Below, piece by piece: positions 26,801 through 35,154 of a stretch of DNA of 64,000 nt. The translations under genes were made by a program, and so were the position numbers. The notes beneath the pieces were generated by a model. It saw only the letters and a list, made by a program, of their open reading frames with translations. It did no database searches and was not told where the DNA came from. How positions within the stretch are numbered: the first letter of the stretch is position 1; the number at the start of each line of letters is the position of its first letter. The stretch is from NCBI RefSeq assembly GCF_011761265.1, contig NZ_JAAOZB010000001.1:124001-188000 (forward strand), given 5' to 3'. Origin of the DNA: Microbacterium halimionae. Its GTDB lineage: Bacteria > Actinomycetota > Actinomycetes > Actinomycetales > Microbacteriaceae.

Positions 26801-28065
26801 TCGATCGGCTCCATGACCTCGAGTCCACCGAGGTACGGACGCAGCGGCTCGGGCACAGTTACCGAGCCATCAGCTCGCTGGTGAGTTTCAAGAATTGCGA
26901 CTATCCAGCGCGTTGTCGCGAGCGTGCCGTTGAGCGTTGCCGCTGGCTGAGTTTTGCCACCATCCTCTGGCCGGTATCGCGTCTCAAGGCGACGCGCCTG
27001 ATACGTCGTGCAGTTACTCGTGCTCGTCAGTTCGCGGTAGGCACCTTGAGTGGGAACCCAGGCTTCTACGTCGTACTTACGCGCCGCCGACGACCCAAGG
27101 TCTCCTGCCGCAACGTCAATGACGCGGTACGACAGGCCTAGATCTTGCAGCATCTGCTCCTGCAGCGCCACTAAACGCAAGTGCTCTGCTTCGGCATTCT
27201 CCGGCGTCGTGTAGACAAACATCTCGAGCTTGTTGAACTGGTGCACGCGGATAATGCCGCGCGTGTCTTTGCCATAAGAACCGGCTTCGCTCCGGTAGCA
27301 GGTCGACCAGCCGGCGTAGCGCTTCGGTCCCTTGGCGAAGTCGATGATCTCGTCCATGTGGTAGCCAGCAAGCGGCACCTCGCTCGTGCCAACGAGGTAA
27401 AGATCTTCTTGATCGAGGTGATAAACCTCATCAGCGTGGTTACCCAAGAAGCCCGTGCCGCGCATGACCTCGGGGCGAACGAGCGTCGGCGGGATCATGG
27501 GAATGAAGCCGGCAACGAGAGCACGATCGAGGGCCATGCTCATCAATGCGAGTTCAAGACGCGCACCGATCCCCTTCAAGAAATAGAAACGACTCCCTGA
27601 CACCTTCGTGCCACGTTCCATGTCAATCGCGTCGAGCATCTCACCGAGCTCGAGGTGATCGCGCGGCGCAAAGTCGAAGGTCGGCACTTCGCCGTGCGTG
27701 CGGAGCGTAATGAAGTTGGCTTCGCCACCCGCAGGAACACCCTCGATGACGATGTTTTCGATAGCGGCGAGCGCTTCGGTGGCAGCTTCTTCAGCCGCCG
27801 TGACCTCGCGCTGCAGAGCCTTAACGCTCTCACTCAGCTCTTTCGCCTGCGCAACGAGCGCGGCCTTCTCCTCTTTGGGCGCCTTCGCGACGAGTTTGCC
27901 GTGCGTATTTTGCGCGGCCCTCGCCTCCTCAAACGAAGTAATGGCAGCACGCCTGGCAGCATCGGCAGCGATCGCGGTGTCGACGGAGTCTGGCGACTCG
28001 CCTCGCGCCACCTGTGAACGCTTGACCAGCTCTGGATTCTCACGCAACAACACCGGATCGATCAC
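26797..28065 (-). CDS. serS: Seryl-tRNA synthetase
   Basis: The 422-residue protein has the SerRS order: N-terminal coiled-coil arm (about 30-105, rich in Glu/Lys/Ala), then the class II catalytic core with [18 protein letters not shown] (in part motif 1), [34 protein letters not shown] (motif 2, in parts), [16 protein letters not shown] and [16 protein letters not shown] (motif 3). It charges both serine tRNAs, two genes for which lie 2 to 4 kb downstream. Start GTG at 28065. The next gene overlaps by four bases. Confidence 0.96.
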   Translation of the reverse strand: MIDPVLLRENPELVKRSQVARGESPDSVDTAIAADAARRAAITSFEEARAAQNTHGKLVAKAPKEEKAALVAQAKELSESVKALQREVTAAEEAATEALAAIENIVIEGVPAGGEANFITLRTHGEVPTFDFAPRDHLELGEMLDAIDMERGTKVSGSRFYFLKGIGARLELALMSMALDRALVAGFIPMIPPTLVRPEVMRGTGFLGNHADEVYHLDQEDLYLVGTSEVPLAGYHMDEIIDFAKGPKRYAGWSTCYRSEAGSYGKDTRGIIRVHQFNKLEMFVYTTPENAEAEHLRLVALQEQMLQDLGLSYRVIDVAAGDLGSSAARKYDVEAWVPTQGAYRELTSTSNCTTYQARRLETRYRPEDGGKTQPAATLNGTLATTRWIVAILETHQRADGSVTVPEPLRPYLGGLEVMEPIE

Positions 28066-28124
28066 GCGTCAAGTCTAGGCCGACAGCACGGGTCGGCCTC
28101 CCGTGCCGCGGCTATCGTGTGAAC

Positions 28125-29123
28125 ATGACAGCGGATGCCGCGGGCCAACGGCGAGCCGCCCTGATATACAACCCAATCAAAGTCGACCAAAAGCGCTTGC
28201 GTGAACAGGTGACGCACTACTGCGCAATGGCGGGTTGGCAGCATCCGTTGTTTCTCGAAACCACACTCGATGACATCGGTGACGGAGCTGCACGCAAAGC
28301 GCTCGACGGCCACATCGACCTCGTACTTGTTGCCGGCGGTGATGGCACCGTGCGCGCTGTCGCGCACGCGCTCGCCGAAACGGGTGTGCCACTGACGATC
28401 GTGCCAAGCGGCACCGGCAATCTGCTCGCCCGAAACCTCAACTTGCCACTTGATGATCCCGAAGCGATGATCCGGGCAAGCTTCGACGGCGATCAGCTGC
28501 CCATCGACATTGGTGTCGCGCGCATTGACCGCGCCGACGGCGAGACGGCAGAAGCTGGTTTTGTCGTCATGGCCGGAATGGGTCTCGACGCCGCGATGAT
28601 CGCGAACACTCGGCCCCGCCTTAAAAAAACAGTGGGGTGGGTTGCTTATGTCGATGGCGCCGCACGATCGTTGCCGGGAGCGCGCCCGTTCCGTGCCATG
28701 TTTCAAGTCGGAGATGGGCGGCTGCATTCAGCAAAAGCGCAGAGCATTCTCGTCGCCAATTGTGGTGCGCTGCCGGCGGGAATCGCTCTCATGCCCGAAG
28801 CATCCCTCCGCGACGGAATGCTAGATGTCGCCGTCATCCAGCCGAGCGGCTGGTTCGGCTGGCTCGGCGTGTTTCGCAAAATCTGGTGGGACAACAGCGT
28901 GCTCCGCCGTTTTCACGCTGGGCGCCTCGTCCTGCGACACCGCCGCCGCTACTCTTCAGTGCACTTTTTTCAGGGCGGCATGGCAGAGATCGGTACAGCG
29001 CCAGCCCAACCCGTCGAACTCGATGGTGACGAGTTCGGACTCGCCACCGGGCTTCGTTGCCACGTCTTGCCGGGGGCACTTATCGCCGTCGTACCTCGCG
29101 GTCACAACACCGAGAAACTCTGA
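28125..29123 (+). CDS. Diacylglycerol/lipid kinase family protein
   Basis: The 332-residue protein has the DAGK catalytic domain: AALIYNPIKVDQ at the start, VLVAGGDGTVRAVAHAL (nucleotide loop GGDGT, about 68-84) and VPSGTGNLLARNLNLP. The C-terminal half is the beta-sandwich of YegS/DgkB-like kinases. It phosphorylates a lipid alcohol with ATP, in actinobacteria possibly in phosphatidylinositol or glycolipid synthesis. ATG 28125 is preferred; a GTG at 28119 is an alternative. It is divergent from serS with 59 bases between. Confidence 0.88.
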   Translation: MTADAAGQRRAALIYNPIKVDQKRLREQVTHYCAMAGWQHPLFLETTLDDIGDGAARKALDGHIDLVLVAGGDGTVRAVAHALAETGVPLTIVPSGTGNLLARNLNLPLDDPEAMIRASFDGDQLPIDIGVARIDRADGETAEAGFVVMAGMGLDAAMIANTRPRLKKTVGWVAYVDGAARSLPGARPFRAMFQVGDGRLHSAKAQSILVANCGALPAGIALMPEASLRDGMLDVAVIQPSGWFGWLGVFRKIWWDNSVLRRFHAGRLVLRHRRRYSSVHFFQGGMAEIGTAPAQPVELDGDEFGLATGLRCHVLPGALIAVVPRGHNTEKL

Positions 29124-29127
29124 CGGG

Positions 29128-29604
29128 TTAGCGTGAGCCGAGGTTGATCGAGCCGGTCTGTGGGTGCTCTCTCGGCATCCGATCACGGTCGTAGGTGACC
29201 TCACTGAAACCGTGCGGAACTGGGTGACCCTCTTCATCGACGCTGACAAAGACAATGCGTTCGATCGTGAGGATGCGTCGTCGCGTGATCATGTTGCGGA
29301 CAACTGCGCGCATCGTCAGCGAGGTGCGGCCGAAGTGTGTCGCTACCAGGCCCATCTCAACGAGGTCGCCCTGAAGGGCGGAAGCCTCAAAGTTGATCTC
29401 GGAAATCAACTTTGTGACAACGCGATAATTTCCCAGCTGCAAAATAGCGTAGATCGCGGCTTCTTCGTCGATCCACTTCAGCAGGCTTCCGCCGAACAGC
29501 GAGCCATTCGCATTCAAATCCTCCGGACGAACCCACTTTCGCGTGTGAAAGTTGATGCCGTCTTCAGAAGGATGCCACTCGGAGTTTTTCTGTTGCGCTG
29601 CCAC
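29128..29604 (-). CDS. Acyl-CoA thioesterase (hotdog fold)
   Basis: The 158-residue protein matches the YciA/BFIT-like acyl-CoA hydrolases: HTRKWVRPEDLNANGSLFGGSLLKWIDEEAA (in parts, with the Asn and Asp of the active site), ISEINFEASALQGDLVEMG, FGRTSLTMRAVVRN and RRRILTIERIVFVSVDEEGHPVPH. It cleaves acyl-CoA thioesters in the cytoplasm. It converges with the lipid kinase gene, with only four bases between the stop codons. Confidence 0.88.
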   Translation of the reverse strand: MAAQQKNSEWHPSEDGINFHTRKWVRPEDLNANGSLFGGSLLKWIDEEAAIYAILQLGNYRVVTKLISEINFEASALQGDLVEMGLVATHFGRTSLTMRAVVRNMITRRRILTIERIVFVSVDEEGHPVPHGFSEVTYDRDRMPREHPQTGSINLGSR

Positions 29605-29644
29605 CCTCTCAGGGTAACCACCGTGGCTGAATGCGTGTGGTGCG

Positions 29645-29893
29645 CTAGCTCTGCGAGAAGGCGATGGCGAAGATCGCGATGAAAGCGATCACCGCCGACG
29701 CGACGGCCACCCAACCGATGATCACAGCTGCGAGAGCGATGCCGCGTCCGCCTTCACCGGTCCGCTTGATCTGCGAGAGGGCGATGTATCCGAAGATCAG
29801 GCCGAAGAGCGCTCCGAACCATACGAAGATGATCGAAAGGATCGCGAAGAGGTTGGTTGATTTAGGCTGAACGGCTGCTGTGTCGTTGGTCAT
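29645..29893 (-). CDS. Small DUF4190-type membrane protein
   Basis: The 82-residue protein has a polar N-terminus, then two TM helices, TNLFAILSIIFVWFGALFGLIFG and IALAAVIIGWVAVASAVIAFIAIF (quoted in part), joined by YIALSQIKRTGEGGRG, the loop characteristic of DUF4190 proteins. Function unknown. The frame runs upstream to 30355, but the added part is Arg-rich and overlaps the photolyase gene, so ATG 29893 is taken. It is divergent from the photolyase gene. Confidence 0.85.
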   Translation of the reverse strand: MTNDTAAVQPKSTNLFAILSIIFVWFGALFGLIFGYIALSQIKRTGEGGRGIALAAVIIGWVAVASAVIAFIAIFAIAFSQS

Positions 29894-29931
29894 GATCGAA
29901 CAGTAGCGGTTAGCGCTCCTTCGTGGTGAAT

Positions 29932-29949
29932 ACGTCGTAACGTCGACGT
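29932..29949. promoter_or_regulatory. Short inverted repeat before the photolyase gene
   Basis: ACGTCG-taacgt-CGACGT is an 18-base repeat with exact 6-base arms, directly upstream of the photolyase ATG. It could be an operator for the divergent photolyase/DUF4190 promoters, but such arms arise easily in GC-rich DNA. Confidence 0.25.
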
Positions 29950-31302
29950 ATGACGAGTCCCTCGATCGTGTTGTTCCGCGACGATTTGCGCCTGGCCGAC
30001 AACCCCGCGCTGCAGGCTGCAGTTGACCGTGACGCGCCCGTGATTGCTCTTTACGTGCTCGATGAGCAGTCACACGGCATCCGCCCGCTCGGAGGCGCAG
30101 CGCGGTGGTGGCTGCACCACAGCCTCTCGTCACTCGACGAGCGACTGCGAGAGCGCGGTGTGCAACTCGTCCTCCGCCAGGGGCCCGCAGCGCTCGTCGT
30201 CGGCGGAGTTGTGAGGGATGCTGGCGCCGGTGCCGTCTTCTGGAATCGGCGCTACGGGGGGCCAGAGCGAACTGTCGACACGGAACTGAAGACGGCACTT
30301 CGCGCAGACGGCGTAATCGCCGAGTCGTTCGCGGGCTCACTCCTTTTCGAACCATGGACCGTGCGCACCGGAAGCGACCGTCCGTACTCGGTTTTTACAC
30401 CGTTTTGGAAGGCATGCCAGCAGCTGCCAGCGCCGCGCGCGCCGCTTCCTGAACCGACCGAACTCTCTGGCCTTCAGCATCAGCTCGCCTCTGACGACCT
30501 GGACGACTGGGGCCTCTTGCCGCAGCATCCTGATTGGGCGGGTGGCCTGCGGGATGCGTGGCAGCCGGGCGAACCTGCCGCGCGTGCACGTATGCAGGCA
30601 TTTCTGCAGGAGGACATCGCCGACTACGACCGAACTCGCGATGAACCCGCGGCTGGCAACACCTCGCTACTTTCGGCCAGCCTGCGTTGGGGCGAAGTGA
30701 GCCCTTATACGGTGTGGCACGAGACGCTCGCCTCAGGTGCCGACGCCGGCAGATTCCTCTCCGAAATCGGGTGGCGCGAGTTTGCGTGGCACACGCTGTT
30801 TCACTTTCCGGATTTGGCAACGAAGAACTGGCGTTCCTCATTTGATGCGTTCCCGTGGCCTGATGCCGACGAGAACCAATTGGCGGCGTGGCAGCAGGGA
30901 CGCACCGGCATCCGTCTGGTTGACGCCGGTATGCGCGAGCTCTGGCACACCGGCACGATGCACAACCGGGTTCGGATGGTCGTGGCATCTTTTCTCACCA
31001 AGAACCTCCTGATCGACTGGCACCGCGGCGAAGAGTGGTTTTGGGACACCCTCGTCGACGCCGACTCAGCGAGTAACCCGTTCAACTGGCAGTGGGTCGC
31101 AGGCTCCGGCGCGGATGCCTCCCCCTACTTCCGTATCTTCAATCCTGAGACGCAGGAAAAGAAGTTCGACCCGCACTCGGCCTACGTCCGCTCTTGGGTG
31201 CCAGAGCTCGACGACGCGAGCTACCCCGACCCCATCGTGGATCTCGCCGAAACCCGGCGCCGAGCGCTCGACGCCTATGAGTCGGTGAAGCGAGCGCGCT
31301 GA
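29950..31302 (+). CDS. phr: Deoxyribodipyrimidine photo-lyase (class I)
   Basis: The 450-residue protein has the N-terminal photolyase domain (IVLFRDDLRLADNPAL, VIALYVLDEQ, FWNRRYGGPE) and the C-terminal FAD-binding domain: LLSASLRWGEVSP, LSEIGWREFAWHTLFHFPDL, GIRLVDAGMRELWHTGTMHNRVRMVVASFLTKNLLIDW (in parts), DTLVDADSASNPFNWQWVAGSGADASPYFRIFNP (in parts). It splits UV-induced pyrimidine dimers using blue light. The tryptophan-rich dimer pocket and the Asn-x-x-x-Asp/Asn FAD contacts are intact. ATG at 29950. Confidence 0.95.
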   Translation: MTSPSIVLFRDDLRLADNPALQAAVDRDAPVIALYVLDEQSHGIRPLGGAARWWLHHSLSSLDERLRERGVQLVLRQGPAALVVGGVVRDAGAGAVFWNRRYGGPERTVDTELKTALRADGVIAESFAGSLLFEPWTVRTGSDRPYSVFTPFWKACQQLPAPRAPLPEPTELSGLQHQLASDDLDDWGLLPQHPDWAGGLRDAWQPGEPAARARMQAFLQEDIADYDRTRDEPAAGNTSLLSASLRWGEVSPYTVWHETLASGADAGRFLSEIGWREFAWHTLFHFPDLATKNWRSSFDAFPWPDADENQLAAWQQGRTGIRLVDAGMRELWHTGTMHNRVRMVVASFLTKNLLIDWHRGEEWFWDTLVDADSASNPFNWQWVAGSGADASPYFRIFNPETQEKKFDPHSAYVRSWVPELDDASYPDPIVDLAETRRRALDAYESVKRAR

Positions 31303-31352
31303 GAGGATCGCGAGAAGGAATGCTGAGCGCGGTGCGAGGGTTGCATTGAGGT

Positions 31353-32411
31353 ATGACCACCTCAGCTGTTCCCGCCCTCTCCGTTCTCGATCTGGTTCCG
31401 GTTCGCTCGGGCCAAACGAGCGCGCAGGCGATCGCGGCGTCTCTGGGTGTTGTCGAGGCCGCCGACCGGCTCGGCTACCGCCGTTACTGGTTTGCCGAGC
31501 ACCACAACATGCCAGCCGTCGCCTCCACGACGCCGCCGGTCCTGATCGCGGCCGCCGCCGCACGCACATCGCGGATTCGCGTCGGCTCAGGTGGCATCAT
31601 GCTGCCGAACCACTCGCCTTTGATCGTCGCGGAACAGTTCGCCGCTCTCGAAGCGATCGCGCCGGGACGTATCGATCTCGGCATCGGGCGAGCCCCCGGC
31701 AGCGATCCCGTCATCACACAGCTTCTTCGCCAGTCAGGGACCACGAGTGACGTCGACAAGTTTCCTCAGCACGTGAGAGATATCTCGAGCCTCGTGAGCG
31801 CTCAAGGCGCCACGGTGCAGTTCTCGTCAGGTGGCACCTATTCAGTGCATGCCACTCCCGCAGCGACCAGCACCCCCGACGTCTGGCTACTCGGATCAAG
31901 CACATACTCAGCGCAGCTCGCGGCATCTCTCGGCTTGCCGTACGTCTTCGCGAATCACTTTTCGGGCGAGGGCGTCGAGCAAGCGCTCGACCTTTATCGC
32001 GCGCAGTATCAGCCGAGCGAAGAGCATCCCGAACCGCGGACTTTTCTCACGGCCAATGCCGTCGCGGCCGCGACACATGAAGAAGCAGAATTGCGCGCGC
32101 TCTCGCAGATTCGCATGATGGCTCGGTTGCGCGGCAACCGCCCGCTCGTGCCCATTGAAACTGTTGAGCAGTCTGTCGCCGCCGAAGCTGAGGATCACCT
32201 CGGTGAGCCGATGCGAGGGTGGGCGCGCACCCGCTGGTTCGTCGGAACCGGTGACGAAGTGGCATCCCGCCTCACGGCGTTCGCGACGAAATACGACGTC
32301 GAAGAGGTCATGATCTCACCCGTGACGGCAGCACGCGACGCTGAGTCGATGGATTCTTCAGACGCGCGAGTCGAAACGCTCGAACTGATCTCGGCGGCGC
32401 TTGCCGCATAA
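31353..32411 (+). CDS. LLM-class (luciferase-like) monooxygenase, MsnO8 type
   Basis: The 352-residue protein is a bacterial luciferase-like barrel: LSVLDLVPVRSGQTSAQAI, LGYRRYWFAEHHNMPAVASTTPPVLI (in part), RIRVGSGGIMLPNHSPLIVAEQFAALEAIAPGRIDLGIGRAPG (in parts). These blocks mark the MsnO8-like subgroup, FMN-dependent, with unknown substrates. It follows phr by 50 bases on the same strand, but no functional link is evident. It converges with pheA (five bases between). Confidence 0.88.
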   Translation: MTTSAVPALSVLDLVPVRSGQTSAQAIAASLGVVEAADRLGYRRYWFAEHHNMPAVASTTPPVLIAAAAARTSRIRVGSGGIMLPNHSPLIVAEQFAALEAIAPGRIDLGIGRAPGSDPVITQLLRQSGTTSDVDKFPQHVRDISSLVSAQGATVQFSSGGTYSVHATPAATSTPDVWLLGSSTYSAQLAASLGLPYVFANHFSGEGVEQALDLYRAQYQPSEEHPEPRTFLTANAVAAATHEEAELRALSQIRMMARLRGNRPLVPIETVEQSVAAEAEDHLGEPMRGWARTRWFVGTGDEVASRLTAFATKYDVEEVMISPVTAARDAESMDSSDARVETLELISAALAA

Positions 32412-32416
32412 GCCGT

Positions 32417-33382
32417 TCAGCTTTCGGGTTCACCCGAAAGCAGTCCGCGCAACCAGTCACGCGCTTCGACGAACACCTCATCGGAGTAGCGGTCTGAGTA
32501 GCGAATAATCGCACGGTCTGCGCGTGGATATGACCCGAGGAAGATGACCTGCGGGCTGAAGCGTCGAAGTCCGAGGAGTGCATCGGCCATACGCTCGTCG
32601 GCAATGTGACCATCCGCATCGACCACGAATCGGTACCGGCCAAGCGCGTCGCCAATGGGTCGAGAAGCGAGCAGACTGAGGTTGATACCGCGCGTTGCAA
32701 ACTGTTCGAGCATCTCCATGAGAGCGCCGGAGTACTCGGTGGGCAGCTCGACAATGAGCGACGTCTTGTCGGCTCCGGTCGGGGTCGGTGGCGCAACGGT
32801 TCGCGCGACGAGCACGAAGCGTGTGACGGCGTTGACGTTGTCGCCGATGTGTTCGGCCAATAGCTCAAGGTCGTGGTGTTCGAGAATTCCCGGGGGCGCA
32901 ATAGCGGCATCGGCATCGCTCGTGCCGTCGATAATTCCCATCGCGCTTGCCACGTTGCTTGCCGCAGGAAGATGCGCGTGCTCGGGCATCTCGCGAGAAA
33001 GCCACCGCAAGCACTGCGCGTAAGCCACGGGGTGCGCCGCCACGAGTTTGACGTCAGCGAGCGTTGCGCCGGGCTTCGCCACGAGCACGAAGTCGACCGG
33101 CACCAGGTATTCGCCCACGATTCGTAGTCCCGGCATTGTGGCCAGGGCATCCTGCGCGGTTGAGACGCCGCCGTCGACGGAGTTCTCGATGGCGATCATG
33201 GCGGCGTCTGACCGGCCCTCAACAACGTCCGAGAGCGCTTCACCGACATTGTTGACGGGCTTCCAGACCTGCCCCCGCGCCTCAGGAACCTGCGCCAGCG
33301 CTGCCTCGGTAAAAGTACCGGCCGGGCCTAGGAAGCTGTAGATACGGCGCGTGGGAAAAACATCGGAAGAGACGGTGGTCAC
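32417..33382 (-). CDS. pheA: Prephenate dehydratase
   Basis: The 321-residue protein has the dehydratase domain: YSFLGPAGTFTEAAL, ENSVDGGVSTAQDAL, GASIADVKLVAAHPVAYAQC-like block (here GATLADVKLVAAHPVAYAQC) and a C-terminal ACT domain: TSLIVELPTEYSGALMEMLEQFATRGINLSLLASRP (in parts), the Phe-binding region, with YRFVVDADGH. It converts prephenate to phenylpyruvate in phenylalanine synthesis and should be inhibited by phenylalanine. No chorismate mutase domain is fused. GTG start at 33382. About 20 residues past the ACT domain form a polar tail. Confidence 0.93.
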   Translation of the reverse strand: MTTVSSDVFPTRRIYSFLGPAGTFTEAALAQVPEARGQVWKPVNNVGEALSDVVEGRSDAAMIAIENSVDGGVSTAQDALATMPGLRIVGEYLVPVDFVLVAKPGATLADVKLVAAHPVAYAQCLRWLSREMPEHAHLPAASNVASAMGIIDGTSDADAAIAPPGILEHHDLELLAEHIGDNVNAVTRFVLVARTVAPPTPTGADKTSLIVELPTEYSGALMEMLEQFATRGINLSLLASRPIGDALGRYRFVVDADGHIADERMADALLGLRRFSPQVIFLGSYPRADRAIIRYSDRYSDEVFVEARDWLRGLLSGEPES

Positions 33383-33507
33383 GGAGATTCAGCCTAGTCC
33401 CGGCCCCGCGTCCGTTTGCCCACGAGAAATGGGCGTTCACCTGAGCGTTGGGGGCAAATCTCGCGCTGCGGATGACCCGAGCGCCCGAACACGGCAGACT
33501 AAGGACC

Positions 33508-35154
33508 ATGAGCCGCGCGGGACAGCTAGCTGAAGCATCCGATCTGATCGACATTGATGAACTCATTGCCGCCTACTACGACCTAAAGCCCGACGCCGGA
33601 GTTCCGGCGCAACGCGTGGCATTCGGCACGAGCGGTCATCGGGGGTCGAGTCTTTCGACAAGTTTCAATGAAGACCACATTCTCGCAACCACCCAGGCGA
33701 TCGTTGACTATCGCACCGCGGCGGGAATTGCTGGCCCCCTCTTTTTGGGCCGCGACACGCACGGGTTGTCGCTTCCGGCCGAGCGAAGCGCCGTCGAAGT
33801 TCTCGTCGCCAACGGAATCGATGTGCGGGTCGACTCGCGCGATTCGTGGGTGCCGACGCCCGCACTGAGCCACGCCATCTTGACGTACAACAAGGACCGC
33901 GAAGCGGCAGATCCCGGTCGCGCTGACGGCATCGTGGTGACGCCGTCGCACAACCCGCCGCGCGATGGTGGCTTCAAGTACAACCCGCCGCACGGTGGCC
34001 CAGCCGACACTGACGCGACGTCATGGATCGCTGACCGCGCCAATGAGCTCATTGCTTCGGGCCTCGAGGGCGTCAAGCGCACCCGCTTCGCCGACCTCGA
34101 CGCCGACGCACTCGGCAGCTACGACTTTCGCGGCGTCTACGTCGCAGACCTCGAGAACATCATCGACATCGAGGCAATCAAGAAGGCCGGCGTGCGGATC
34201 GGAGCCGACCCGCTGGGCGGCGCATCCGTCGAGTACTGGGCGCTCATCGCCGACGTCTACGGCATCGACCTCACCGTCGTGAATCCCGATGTTGACCCCA
34301 CGTGGCGCTTCATGACGCTCGACTGGGACGAGAAGATCCGCATGGACCCGTCGTCGCCGTCGGCGATGGCGTCACTCGTTGCTCGCCGCAACGAATACGA
34401 CATCCTCACGGGCAACGACGCTGACGCCGATCGCCACGGCATCGTTACCCCCGATGCCGGGCTCATGAACCCCAATCACTTCTTAGCGGTCGCGATCGAC
34501 TACCTTTTCAGCCACCGCGAGAGCTGGCCAGCGGACGCCGCCATCGGCAAGACGCTTGTCTCATCGATGATCATCGACCGCGTCGCCGAGTCACTCGGCA
34601 AGACGCTGCTCGAAGTGCCGGTTGGCTTCAAATGGTTCGTGCCAGGTCTCCTCGACGGTTCCGTCGCGTTCGGCGGCGAAGAGTCGGCCGGTGCCTCATT
34701 CCTTCGCTTCGACGGCTCCGTCTGGACGACAGACAAAGACGGCATCCTGCTGTGCCTGCTCGCGGCGGAGATTTTGGCCGTGACCGAGAAAACGCCCTCT
34801 GAGCGGTACGCCGAGCTTGAGGCTGAGTTCGGTTCATCTGTCTATCAGCGCGTCGATGCTCCCGCGTCGCCGGCGCAAAAGGCGGCGCTTGCAAAGCTCT
34901 CCCCCGACGCCGTGACTACAACAACACTCGCGGGTGAAGAAATCACAGCGAAACTCTCACACGCGCCAGGTAACGGTGCGGCCATCGGAGGGCTGAAGGT
35001 GCAGACGGCGCACGCGTGGTTCGCTGCCCGCCCCTCAGGCACCGAGGACGTCTACAAGCTCTACGCCGAATCACTTCGCGGCGAAGAGCACCTGCGCGAG
35101 GTACAAGAAGAAGCCCGCGCTGTCGTCACCGAAGCACTCGGCGACGTGAGCTAA
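33508..35154 (+). CDS. pgm: Phosphoglucomutase (alpha-D-glucose 1-phosphate/6-phosphate)
   Basis: The 548-residue protein shows FGTSGHRGSS, the catalytic serine loop TPSHNPPRDGGFKYNPPHGG, the metal loop NDADADRHG, the sugar loop GGEESAGASFLR and the phosphate loop ARPSGTEDVYKLYAES. ATG 33508 directly follows TAAGGACC; the frame opens earlier but without support. It interconverts glucose 1- and 6-phosphate, the exit step for glucose 1-phosphate made by galT from the neighbouring Leloir genes. Its last 29 bases overlap the convergent GH43 gene. Confidence 0.95.
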   Translation: MSRAGQLAEASDLIDIDELIAAYYDLKPDAGVPAQRVAFGTSGHRGSSLSTSFNEDHILATTQAIVDYRTAAGIAGPLFLGRDTHGLSLPAERSAVEVLVANGIDVRVDSRDSWVPTPALSHAILTYNKDREAADPGRADGIVVTPSHNPPRDGGFKYNPPHGGPADTDATSWIADRANELIASGLEGVKRTRFADLDADALGSYDFRGVYVADLENIIDIEAIKKAGVRIGADPLGGASVEYWALIADVYGIDLTVVNPDVDPTWRFMTLDWDEKIRMDPSSPSAMASLVARRNEYDILTGNDADADRHGIVTPDAGLMNPNHFLAVAIDYLFSHRESWPADAAIGKTLVSSMIIDRVAESLGKTLLEVPVGFKWFVPGLLDGSVAFGGEESAGASFLRFDGSVWTTDKDGILLCLLAAEILAVTEKTPSERYAELEAEFGSSVYQRVDAPASPAQKAALAKLSPDAVTTTTLAGEEITAKLSHAPGNGAAIGGLKVQTAHAWFAARPSGTEDVYKLYAESLRGEEHLREVQEEARAVVTEALGDVS

